This document shows, in pieces, positions 16,443 through 24,113 of a DNA stretch of 64,000 bases. The DNA comes from an uncultured Ruminococcus sp. GTDB taxonomy: Bacteria; Bacillota; Clostridia; Oscillospirales; Ruminococcaceae. The stretch is taken from positions 1-64,000 of the forward strand of contig ONMB01000001.1 of assembly GCA_900318825.1 (NCBI GenBank), read 5' to 3'. The stretch's first letter is position 1. Every line of letters starts with the position of its first letter. Under the pieces are notes generated by a model. That model did not search any database and was not told the origin of the DNA. It was given only the letters and a program-made list of their open reading frames with translations. A program made the position numbers and the translations under genes.

Positions 16443-17540
16443 TCAGTCCTCAGCGAGCCAGTCCGTACCGAAGCGCAGAGCGAGCTGATCGCAGAGAACG
16501 AGCGCGAGAGCGCTGTCAGCTACCACGCGCGCACGGTGTATAACAGCCGGATCGTGTCTGCCCTTGATGACGAGCTCTGTGTCCGACATATCGCGCATAT
16601 CAATGGTATTCTGCTGCTTGTAGATCGAAGGAGTAGGCTTCACAGCGGTCCTGATGATAATAGGCATACCGCTGGAGATACCGCCGAGTATACCGCCATT
16701 GTGGTTGGTAGAGGTAAAGACCTCGCCGTTCTCAGCACGGAAGGGATCGTTTGCCTGACTGCCCGACATCTCAGCAAGTCCGAAGCCGTCGCCGAATTCC
16801 ACCCCCTTTACAGCCGGGATACTGAACAGCATATGCGAGATAACGCTCTCAAGGGTATCGAACCACGGTTCGCCGACGCCTGCCGGGAAACCGATAACAG
16901 CTGTCTCAAGCCTTCCGCCGACGCTGTCGCCCTCAGCTGCAGCAGCTTCGATGCGCTCTCTCATAGCAGCTCCGGCTTTCTCGTCGAGCACGGCGAATTC
17001 CGCAGAATTAAGGCTGTCGATATCAGCTCTGAGGTCGCCGAAAGCCCTGTCCTCAACGCCTCCGCAGGAAAGAATATGCGTACCTATGTAAATGCCCTTT
17101 GAACGCAGAGCGTTTATCGCAATAGCTCCGGCAGCAACGATACCGGCGGTTATCCTGCCCGAGAAGTGTCCGCCGCCGCGGAAATCCTGAAAGCCGTGGT
17201 ACTTCATCTGCGCGGTGAAGTCAGCGTGACCGGGACGTGCCTTGTAAGCGAGCTCGCCGTAATCGCGGCTGTGCTGATCCTGATTGGCGATAATGAGCGT
17301 TATCGGAGTACCGGTAGTTCTGCCGTTGAAAACTCCGCTGACTATCTGCACCTGATCTGCCTCGTGACGTGCTGTGGATATTTTTCCGACAGCCTTGCGC
17401 AGCTCCATCTGAGCCGCGATAAACTCCTCATCGACCGGTATGCCCGGAGCAATGCCGTCGAGCACAGCGCCTATCATTTTTCCGTGGCTCTCGCCGAAAA
17501 TGGTCACAGAAACGCTCGAACCGAATGTATTCTTCATCAT
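16443..17540 (-). CDS. aroC: chorismate synthase
   Basis: 365 residues. Final shikimate-pathway step, EPSP to chorismate, using reduced FMN. Signatures are GESHG near the N-terminus, ISTARHEADQ, RPGHADF and a GRHDPAVIHRA stretch near the C-terminus. Start 17540 (or 17537) is chosen because GGAGATGAG lies just upstream; the longer frame has no site. Consensus promoter at 17569-17597. Confidence 0.95.
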   Translation of the reverse strand: MMKNTFGSSVSVTIFGESHGKMIGAVLDGIAPGIPVDEEFIAAQMELRKAVGKISTARHEADQVQIVSGVFNGRTTGTPITLIIANQDQHSRDYGELAYKARPGHADFTAQMKYHGFQDFRGGGHFSGRITAGIVAAGAIAINALRSKGIYIGTHILSCGGVEDRAFGDLRADIDSLNSAEFAVLDEKAGAAMRERIEAAAAEGDSVGGRLETAVIGFPAGVGEPWFDTLESVISHMLFSIPAVKGVEFGDGFGLAEMSGSQANDPFRAENGEVFTSTNHNGGILGGISSGMPIIIRTAVKPTPSIYKQQNTIDMRDMSDTELVIKGRHDPAVIHRARVVADSALALVLCDQLALRFGTDWLAED

Positions 17541-17568
17541 CTCATCTCCCGAAAGATATTCGTTTATA

Positions 17569-17597
17569 ATTATACCACGCAATGCGCATTATGTCAA
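17569..17597 (-). promoter_or_regulatory. sigma-A promoter of aroC-tmk
   Basis: TTGACA, 17 bases, TATAAT on the minus strand, 29 bases before the start codon. Confidence 0.75.
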
Positions 17598-17699
17598 ACG
17601 CAGCTCCGCCACTGTTCCGACGGAACATATTTATGAACACCTTTTCAGCAAAAACCGGGGAAGCGCTGCCGCTTTCCCGGAAATATGCAGCTATTCAGT

Positions 17700-20663
17700 T
17701 TACTTTACAACGCCTAAGCCCCAGATAGTGAAGCTGCCGCCGGCAGATGAGATCGAAACATCAAGCTCGGTCGCGTTGGCATCATAGAAGCCAAGCTCGG
17801 CATCAGGACCGCCCCATGTATACTGCTTGTTGCCATTGATCTTGGTAGTCTTGCCGTTTACGGTAACATTGATGCTGCCCATACCGGAGCTATTAGCCTT
17901 GAATACGATAATGAGTCCCTTACCCTTGACCTTGAATGTCATAGGTGAACCGCCGTTAGCTGTATAGCCATACGGGAGTGAACTGTAACCTGTGCCTCTT
18001 GTGAATGAACCGGCATTGAAGCTCTGGAGGTCACTTGAAGGATCTGCGTTGATGCAAGTGTAATACTCAGAACCGTATGCTGAAGTTGTGGGTATCTCGT
18101 AGGAGTCTGAACGGTTCTCAGTTCTCATAGCCTGACGAACGTAGTAAGCCATAGCGTCTGCAACGATCTGACCGCCGTTCTTGTGGGGGTGATACTCGTC
18201 TGTGAAGTAGTCGCTTGTCTTGAGGAAGCCGCTCTTGAATGCGCCCTGGAGAGCATTGTGCATACTGATAACAGGTATATCGAAGTTCTTGCCTGACTGC
18301 TCCATCTGAGTCTGGCTGGAGTAACCGCCCTTAGAAGTTGTGATAAGAGCGATGACAGCAGGTTCGTTGGGAAGTGAGAGGAACTTTTTGATAAGGCTCT
18401 CGAAGGACTTCTTGTAGAGGATACCCTCGTGGTCGTTTACGGAGAACTCGATAACAACGATATCAGGGTTCTGGCTTACGATGTCCTTTTCGCTGCGGAC
18501 GAGTCCGACAACGGAAGAAGTACCTGAGAGGCCTGCATTTACTTCCTTGAACGAGCCCTTGCAGAAGGTATTCTTGATGTAGCTGGAGAAAGGTGAGCTG
18601 TAATTCTTGCCCTCAGTGATAGAACCGCCGAGGTAAGCGAGAGTGAGTGACTTGCCCTCTTCAGCAGCCTCGAGCTTCTTTACAAGGCGCTCGGTGTTGC
18701 CCATATTGCAGATACCGCTCTTGTAGAAGTTTATCCACTCTGCGGAAGCTGTCTCGGTGTAGTCGTCCCACTTGTTGTCGGGCTTGGGAGGAGCCGGGAA
18801 TTCCTTTATCCTGCCCATGATGAACTGGTTTATGAGAACAACGTCGCTGATGTCATATGTACCGTCGCCGTTGATATCAGCGTACTTTGCAGCTGTCTCA
18901 TCGGAATATGTCTTGTGGAGCATTCTCTTTGCGAGAATGAGGTCAAATACGTTGATAACGCCGTCGAAGTTGAGATCGCCGCGGCTGAACTTCTTAACAC
19001 CGCTGCTTGCGTCGAGAGCGCCCTCGGAAGCTCCGATAGCCTCGTCAACATAGAAGCTGTTGGTGCTGCTTTCAGTCTCGATGTAGATCTGTATGTCGGT
19101 AGCTCCTGTGGGGATAGTATAGCTGTTGTTCACGAGCTTGTTCCATACGCCCTTGATGGTAGATGCCTCAGCAATGCCTGAATACTGAGTCTTGCCGTCA
19201 GCGTCCTTGTACTGGAGCTTCATAAAGAAGTTGTCGGAAGCTCCGCCGCTGTTGTACATAACGTTAGCGCTGAAGCTGTAAGTCTTTCCGGGAACGAAAT
19301 CGCTGCCGAGCTCCTTGCTCGCGCCGTTCCATGCGGACTCACGTCCGGAAACGTAGATAGAGCCGTTTCCCTCACAGGAAGCATCGGTGCTTGCTGTGAC
19401 CTTAGCGCTTCCTCTGCCGGTCCAGCCATCTTTACCGGTCTCGAAAGTATCCTTATAGTAGATAGTAGCTTCGCCGGAAGGTCCCTCAGAGTTGTTCTTT
19501 TTTCTGAGCTCTGCGCCGGTCTTCTGATAGAAAGCGCTCATCTCGGAGTCTCTGAGCTTGCAGGTGCTTCTGTTGTAGTGGCTTCCCTCGGGAGTATCCC
19601 AGAGCACGGGACAAAGGTCATTATTGACAGCCTCTGTGCAGACAGACTTGAGGAACTTCCTTACAGACTCCTCGTCCTTGTTCTTTGTAGGACAGCCGTA
19701 TTCACCGATGATAACGGGAGTGCCCTTATCGACGAAAGTCTCCTTGAGGAGCTTCATATTTTTCTTTAGGTCAGCGACCTCTGAGTCGGTGCCCCATGTG
19801 GACTGAGCCTTGCCCCAGTCAGCGTCCTCTTCAAGTATAGCGAAGGTCGAGGGGGTATAGTAGTGAACTGACACTGCGAGTCTGTTTACGGGATCATAGG
19901 GCAGCTCGAAGAGCGGATCGCAGGTGAGGTCAACTGCCGTGTTGTAGCCGGAGAGGAGAAGATGACGGTAGGTGTTATTGCTTCCGGAAGCTCTTACCGT
20001 ATCGACAAACTTCTTGTTAACATCATTCACATAGCCGTAGGACTTCTTCTTGTCGCCGGCATTGCTCCACTGGTTCCAAACGGAGTTCCAGCCGAGCTCC
20101 TCGTTCTGAGCCTCGAACATGAGGTGGTCGCCGTAGTCCTTGAAGTTGTCGCTGATCTGCTCCCACATATGCTCAAAGCGTTTGAGGCAGCCGTCGGGAT
20201 CATCTGGGTAATTTTCGAGCCAGCCGCCGTCCCAGTGGATATTGACGATAGCGTACATATCGCATTCGAGAGTCCAGTCAACGATCTGCGTTACTCTGTC
20301 CATAAGCTCTGAACTGATAGTATAGCTGCCGTCCTTGGACATCAGGTTCGACCATGCGACCGGTATTCTCAGTACACCGAAGCCCTCGTCGTGGTAGCCC
20401 TGTATCATATTCTTGGTGATAACAGGACTTCCCCAGGCTGTCTCGTAGTCCTTGACAGTATTGCCCGTGATCCAGTCGCCGGTAGCTTCCATAGTGTTGC
20501 CGAGGTTGATGCCTATGCCCATATCCTGAACGATCTCGAGGGTGGACATATTGCGCATCTCGCCGTTATCAGCAGCCGAGACAGGTGCAGGCGGCAGAAC
20601 AGCAGTACAATTCATAAGGAATGCTGTCGAAACAGCTGCCGAAAGAAATTTTTTCTTATTCAT
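17700..20663 (-). CDS. modular GH5 endoglucanase - CBM - dockerin - SGNH esterase
   Basis: 987 residues from ATG 20663 (AAAAAGGAG upstream). Signal peptide 1-31; GH5 catalytic domain (about 40-385) with acid-base Glu188 in FEAQNEELG and nucleophile Glu321 in IIGEYG, GH5_4-like. A CBM22/CBM4-like jelly roll follows (about 400-555), then a dockerin (about 575-635; DLNFDGVINVFD, DINGDGTYDISD). An SGNH hydrolase comes next (about 670-860: GGSITEG with catalytic Ser, SVNDHE, DEYHPHKNG with Asp/His), and a C-terminal beta-sandwich (about 880-987). The internal dockerin with an esterase behind it recalls Cel5C-CE2 of C. thermocellum. Combined glucan/xylan hydrolysis and deacetylation is inferred. 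Divergent from sigI. Confidence 0.92.
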   Translation of the reverse strand: MNKKKFLSAAVSTAFLMNCTAVLPPAPVSAADNGEMRNMSTLEIVQDMGIGINLGNTMEATGDWITGNTVKDYETAWGSPVITKNMIQGYHDEGFGVLRIPVAWSNLMSKDGSYTISSELMDRVTQIVDWTLECDMYAIVNIHWDGGWLENYPDDPDGCLKRFEHMWEQISDNFKDYGDHLMFEAQNEELGWNSVWNQWSNAGDKKKSYGYVNDVNKKFVDTVRASGSNNTYRHLLLSGYNTAVDLTCDPLFELPYDPVNRLAVSVHYYTPSTFAILEEDADWGKAQSTWGTDSEVADLKKNMKLLKETFVDKGTPVIIGEYGCPTKNKDEESVRKFLKSVCTEAVNNDLCPVLWDTPEGSHYNRSTCKLRDSEMSAFYQKTGAELRKKNNSEGPSGEATIYYKDTFETGKDGWTGRGSAKVTASTDASCEGNGSIYVSGRESAWNGASKELGSDFVPGKTYSFSANVMYNSGGASDNFFMKLQYKDADGKTQYSGIAEASTIKGVWNKLVNNSYTIPTGATDIQIYIETESSTNSFYVDEAIGASEGALDASSGVKKFSRGDLNFDGVINVFDLILAKRMLHKTYSDETAAKYADINGDGTYDISDVVLINQFIMGRIKEFPAPPKPDNKWDDYTETASAEWINFYKSGICNMGNTERLVKKLEAAEEGKSLTLAYLGGSITEGKNYSSPFSSYIKNTFCKGSFKEVNAGLSGTSSVVGLVRSEKDIVSQNPDIVVIEFSVNDHEGILYKKSFESLIKKFLSLPNEPAVIALITTSKGGYSSQTQMEQSGKNFDIPVISMHNALQGAFKSGFLKTSDYFTDEYHPHKNGGQIVADAMAYYVRQAMRTENRSDSYEIPTTSAYGSEYYTCINADPSSDLQSFNAGSFTRGTGYSSLPYGYTANGGSPMTFKVKGKGLIIVFKANSSGMGSINVTVNGKTTKINGNKQYTWGGPDAELGFYDANATELDVSISSAGGSFTIWGLGVVK

Positions 20664-20739
20664 CTGAACAACTCCTTTTTGTTGATATTTGAAGCGGTAT
20701 TCAAGCACAGACTACCGCAATTGTATCATATACACAATA

Positions 20740-20793
20740 ATTATACCTTACCGTTCATATCTTTTCAACCCATAATCTGCAAAAAAGGTGGAC
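20740..20793 (-). promoter_or_regulatory. GH5 promoter with 29-bp regulatory box
   Basis: Minus strand: box 20793-20765 (GTCCACCT, 10 variable bases, TTATGGGTTGA), -35 TTGAAA (20768-20763), 17 bases, TATAAT (20745-20740). Same box and geometry as the GH127 promoter. Confidence 0.72.
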
Positions 20794-20883
20794 TAATTGT
20801 ATATTATCGCAATTTCTGACTGCTCTTGAAAAATTTCCGGATTTCTGTTATTATATAAATAAGCGCAGAAAATTTCTTCTGCT

Positions 20884-20911
20884 ACCCCGGTTTCGGGCAG
20901 ACAGCTGCGCA
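20884..20911 (+). promoter_or_regulatory. SigI-type promoter of sigI (autoregulation)
   Basis: ACCCCG (20884-20889), 18-base spacer, CGCA (20908-20911). It resembles the SigI consensus (ACCCCC and CGAA) known from Bacillus and C. thermocellum, and matches in geometry the site at 22937-22964. Confidence 0.55.
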
Positions 20912-20939
20912 TACTATAAACAATATGGGGGTGGTAACT

Positions 20940-21656
20940 GTGGATCCCGGCGCAAAACAGCTCATCGCAAAGGTCTACGAGGCTAAGGAGGACAGCCGCG
21001 CTGCCGACGAGCTGATCTCGGCTTATATGCCGTTCATACGTTCAGAAGTCGCCGCATTCATCAATCGTCCTCCGGAACAGAGCGACGACGAACTGAGCAT
21101 AGCGATGTTCGCATTCTACGAAGCTATAAAGAAATATTCCAGACTGCGCGGATCATTCCTGAAATTCGCCGCGCTTTACATAAAAAACCGGCTGATAGAC
21201 AATTTCCGCAAGGAAAAACGCAGCCGGGGAGTCATCTCCCTCGACCAGCCGGACGAAAACGACAACCAGCTCATCGACATAGTTGCCGATGAACACGACG
21301 ACTACGGCAGCGCTGAGCTCCGTGAAGCCACTCAGCAGGAGATCGACGAGCTCTCCGAGCAGATGAATGACTTCGGCGTTTCAATGAGCGATGTTGCCGA
21401 AAACTCCCCGCGCCAGCGCCGTACTCTTGAGATATGCCAGAAGGCGGTCCGCTACGCGAGGAACAACCCCGACCTCCTCGCAGACTTTCTCAGGACAAAG
21501 AAAGTCCCGATAGCAAAACTGGCTGAGGGCGCAAAGGTCGAAAGAAAATCCCTCGAACGTCACAGACGCTATCTCGTGGCAGTGCTGCTGATATGCACGA
21601 ACGGCTATGAGATAATGCGCGGACATATAATGCAGGTACTGAAAGGCGGTGAATGA
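20940..21656 (+). CDS. sigI: SigI-family RNA polymerase sigma factor
   Basis: 238 residues. Region 2 resembles SigI (FIRSEVAAFINRPPEQSDDE, IAMFAFYEAIKKY, FLKFAALYIKNRLIDNFRKE). The C-terminal part (KVPIAKLAEGAKVERKSLER) is the SigI-specific helix-turn-helix domain. GTG 20940 fits the GGGGGTGG site 5-6 bases upstream; ATG 20925 lacks one. The stop overlaps the next start (ATGA), the standard sigI-rsgI coupling. In C. thermocellum SigI factors switch on cellulosome genes on sensing polysaccharide; here the pair lies next to a divergent GH5-dockerin gene. Confidence 0.88.
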   Translation: MDPGAKQLIAKVYEAKEDSRAADELISAYMPFIRSEVAAFINRPPEQSDDELSIAMFAFYEAIKKYSRLRGSFLKFAALYIKNRLIDNFRKEKRSRGVISLDQPDENDNQLIDIVADEHDDYGSAELREATQQEIDELSEQMNDFGVSMSDVAENSPRQRRTLEICQKAVRYARNNPDLLADFLRTKKVPIAKLAEGAKVERKSLERHRRYLVAVLLICTNGYEIMRGHIMQVLKGGE

Positions 21657-22810
21657 TAGTGAAATACATAGTTATGGAATGTCACGAGGGCTATGCTGTG
21701 CTCATGGACGAAGAATCGCGCTTCGTAAACGCAGCCAACCTCGGATACACAGTCGGTCAGACGGTGACAGATCCCGTGCTCATGGAATACGGTGACGCCG
21801 ATGTACGCAGAAAACGCCGCATCATTATGACCGTCGCCTCAGCAGCTGCCTGTCTTGCGATAGCCTTCGGAACAGGCTACCACTACTACGCGACAAATTA
21901 CAAGACCTATTCCACTGTCATCATCTCATCCGATGCCGGTGTCAAGATGAACCTCAACAAAAAGGGCAAGGTCATCAGTCTTGAGAGTACCAGTCCACAG
22001 GGCGCTGAGATACTCAACAGTTACAGCGGCAAGGGCAAGGACAAAAAAGACGCTATCAATGATATACTTCAGATAGGTCTCTCAAAGGGCTTTTTCACGA
22101 ACGGCGAAACTATCTCGCTGTACATCTCCGAAAACTATCAGAGCCTGCGCAGTGAGCTCGAAAAAGAACTCAACAGTCTGAAGTTCAAGGCAGACGTACA
22201 GCCTCTCGAGGACTACACCAAGCCAACTGAAACTGCTCCCGCAGCAGTTCCTGAGCAGACGACAGAACCGGCAACTGAGCCGACAATGTCTGCTGTAACT
22301 CAGCCGAGCACAGCTGTTCCCGACGCAACTAAGCCGGCAGTTTCTCCGGCACCTTCTGAAAAAACAACATCTCCGGCGGCAATCCCTCCTCCGCCGGCAC
22401 AGGAAGATCCGACTGCTCCTCCCCTTCCCTCGCAGCCCGGATCAGAAACCGATAAACCCAAGGCAACTCTTCCGGACACAGTACAGCCCCCGACGGCAGC
22501 CGTTCCTCCGGAGAAAGCTCCAGGGCGCGTCAAGCCGGAAGACAGTACCGCAGAAGAACCTACTCGCCCGGACATTGTGCTTCCGCACGATAAAGACAGC
22601 TCAGATACAGGACCGCGCAAAAATACTGATAAGTTACCGCAGCGTCCTGCCGGACAGCACGTTACGCCAAAGCCGGCACCGCATTTCCTCGAACCAGAAC
22701 CCGAACCTGAGCCGGCATCAGAGCCTGAACTCATTGCCAGACCTGAGCCCGAGCACAAGCCCGTGCCCGACAGCGAGCAAGAGCCTGAACCTGAAAAGGT
22801 CCTTCCATAA
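21653..22810 (+). CDS. rsgI: RsgI-type anti-sigma factor
   Basis: 385 residues. An N-terminal RsgI domain (1-50, KYIVMECHEGYAVLMDEE) binds SigI; one membrane helix lies at about 57-77; a conserved juxtamembrane domain spans about 85-190. The C-terminal 185 residues are Pro/Thr/Glu linker ending in E-P repeats, with no recognisable carbohydrate-binding module, unlike C. thermocellum RsgI proteins. The Asn-Pro autoproteolysis site expected near the start of the juxtamembrane domain (INPS in relatives) is replaced by SSDAGVKMN. GTG 21659 has better spacing from GGCGGTGA and is an alternative start. Confidence 0.85.
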   Translation: MIVKYIVMECHEGYAVLMDEESRFVNAANLGYTVGQTVTDPVLMEYGDADVRRKRRIIMTVASAAACLAIAFGTGYHYYATNYKTYSTVIISSDAGVKMNLNKKGKVISLESTSPQGAEILNSYSGKGKDKKDAINDILQIGLSKGFFTNGETISLYISENYQSLRSELEKELNSLKFKADVQPLEDYTKPTETAPAAVPEQTTEPATEPTMSAVTQPSTAVPDATKPAVSPAPSEKTTSPAAIPPPPAQEDPTAPPLPSQPGSETDKPKATLPDTVQPPTAAVPPEKAPGRVKPEDSTAEEPTRPDIVLPHDKDSSDTGPRKNTDKLPQRPAGQHVTPKPAPHFLEPEPEPEPASEPELIARPEPEHKPVPDSEQEPEPEKVLP

Positions 22811-22813
22811 TCA

Positions 22814-22850
22814 AGTTTAAAAGCGTCCCACGGGGCGCTTTTAAACTTTT
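22814..22850. terminator. bidirectional terminator after rsgI
   Basis: AGTTTAAAAGCG arm with a GC core and CGCTTTTAAACT arm, 3-base loop, then TTTT. Confidence 0.8.
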
Positions 22851-22936
22851 CTGAAAAGTTTTTTGCAGCCGCAGACCGCGTATCACAGGCATATACAGGC
22901 TGCGGCAAAAAAATTTCCGGAAATTTTTTCATAACT

Positions 22937-22964
22937 ACCCCGTTTTTTTCAGAGCAAGTCCGTA
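22937..22964 (+). promoter_or_regulatory. SigI-type promoter of the proline-rich protein gene
   Basis: ACCCCG (22937-22942), 18 bases, CGTA (22961-22964). Same -35 and same spacing as the sigI promoter; both are preceded by CT. Confidence 0.55.
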
Positions 22965-23031
22965 ACCTATATACAGAACGCGAAAAACAGTTCAACCCCA
23001 CAAAAATTTATTTAAAAAGGAGTCCTAAGAA

Positions 23032-23814
23032 ATGAAAAGCAGAAAACAGATCATCGCAGCAATCTCAGCCGCATCTCTCCTCTCAGTTGCTACTGGTGTA
23101 AGCGCATTCGCAAGCAACCAGGCTGCTAAGGAAGAGAAGAAGACCGAAAAGCCCGTAGCTACTGAAGAGATCACAACAGCAGCTGCATCAGAAGCAGTAT
23201 CTGCTCCTGAGCTCGTAAAGCCCACTGCTCCTGAAGCTCCGTCTGCACCGGAAGCTCCTTCAGCTCCTGAGGCACCCAAGCCGACTGAGGACGCATCTGC
23301 TCCTAAGATCGAGGCACCTTCAGCTCCCGAAGCTCCGACTGCACCGGCAGCTCCCGAGTTAAAGAAGCCCGTTGGTCCTAAGGAGATCAAGGAAAAGATC
23401 ACTAAGGTATTCGATATCGACAAGTCCGATTTCAAGGGCGAGGATCAGAAGAAGGATTGGTTCGAGTTCTGCCTCAAGGATCTTGACATCAACGGCCCCA
23501 AGGCACCTGAGAAGCCCTCTGAGCCTGCTGAGAAGCCCACTGCTCCTGAGAAGATAGAGGCACCTTCAGCTCCCGAAGCTCCGACTGCACCGGCAGCTCC
23601 CGAGAAGCTCGAAAAGCCCACTGCTCCTGAGAAGCTCGAGAAGCCCACAGCTCCTGAGAAGATAGAAGCTCCGTCTGCACCGGCAGCTCCCGAGAAGATC
23701 GAGAAACCCTCAGCTCCTAAGGCACCCGAGGCTCCCAAGCCCCACGAAGGCGGCCCGAAGCACGGTCCTAAGGCTATCGAGGCAACAACTGAAGCTGCAA
23801 CAACAGCTGAATAA
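23032..23814 (+). CDS. secreted proline-rich repeat protein
   Basis: 260 residues with a signal peptide (about 1-28). Most of the protein is Ala/Pro/Glu/Lys repeat (PEAPSAPEAP, EKPTAPEK types) on both sides of a non-repeated core at about residues 113-160 (KEIKEKITKVFDIDK, KKDWFEFCLKDLDING). The last 30 residues are Gly/His/Lys then Thr/Ala/Glu. AAAAAGGAG precedes the start. No anchor motif, so it is probably secreted or retained by wall charge. Not recognised; the repeat form suggests an extended spacer or wall-associated polymer. It follows rsgI and has its own SigI-like promoter, so a role in the same response is inferred. Confidence 0.8.
   Translation: MKSRKQIIAAISAASLLSVATGVSAFASNQAAKEEKKTEKPVATEEITTAAASEAVSAPELVKPTAPEAPSAPEAPSAPEAPKPTEDASAPKIEAPSAPEAPTAPAAPELKKPVGPKEIKEKITKVFDIDKSDFKGEDQKKDWFEFCLKDLDINGPKAPEKPSEPAEKPTAPEKIEAPSAPEAPTAPAAPEKLEKPTAPEKLEKPTAPEKIEAPSAPAAPEKIEKPSAPKAPEAPKPHEGGPKHGPKAIEATTEAATTAE
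23311..23604 (+). repeat. 48-bp direct repeat in the proline-rich gene
   Basis: The 48 bases at 23311-23358 recur exactly at 23557-23604, encoding EAPSAPEAPTAPAAPE. Shorter repeats surround both, so the gene is prone to slippage. Confidence 0.85.
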
Positions 23815-23929
23815 TATCTAATACTTCCCGTATTTCCTGATATATAGAAAATTATAAATGAAGTTAAATATGAGCATATAGTTTTCGTTTAAGACTACTT
23901 ATATTGTTCAAAAAGAGATCATTGGTATA

Positions 23930-24036
23930 TGTCCGCGCGTGGTATCACCACCACCTCAATGCTGCGGCGCGGACATCATGCACAAAACCCCCGCTGCCGT
24001 ATGAGAGGCTCCCCACTTCTCATACGGCTTTTTTTC
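23930..24036 (+). other. structured RNA element ending in a terminator, possible small RNA
   Basis: A perfect 9-bp stem TGTCCGCGC (23930-23938) / GCGCGGACA (23967-23975) encloses a second hairpin GTGGT ATC ACCAC. A strong terminator follows: GCCGTATGAGA (23996-24006), 11-base loop, TCTCATACGGC (24018-24028), T8. The next gene's promoter starts directly after. It may be only the 3' end of the proline-rich transcript or an independent RNA. Confidence 0.45.
23996..24036 (+). terminator. strong intrinsic terminator
   Basis: 11-bp stem followed by eight T. Separates the proline-rich gene from the GH3 gene. Confidence 0.85.
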
Positions 24037-24065
24037 TTGACAAAATACCAAAGAGCTTGTATAAT
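24037..24065 (+). promoter_or_regulatory. consensus sigma-A promoter of the GH3 gene
   Basis: TTGACA, 17 bases, TATAAT, 48 bases before the start codon. Confidence 0.85.
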
Positions 24066-24113
24066 GTTTTATGATATTACTTCATAACAATATGATATAG
24101 GAAGGTATATACT

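Noticed and set aside
22300..23001. 233-codon minus-strand frame rich in Gly and Ser
   Set aside because: Antisense image of the proline-rich tail of rsgI; runs through a terminator and has no domain.
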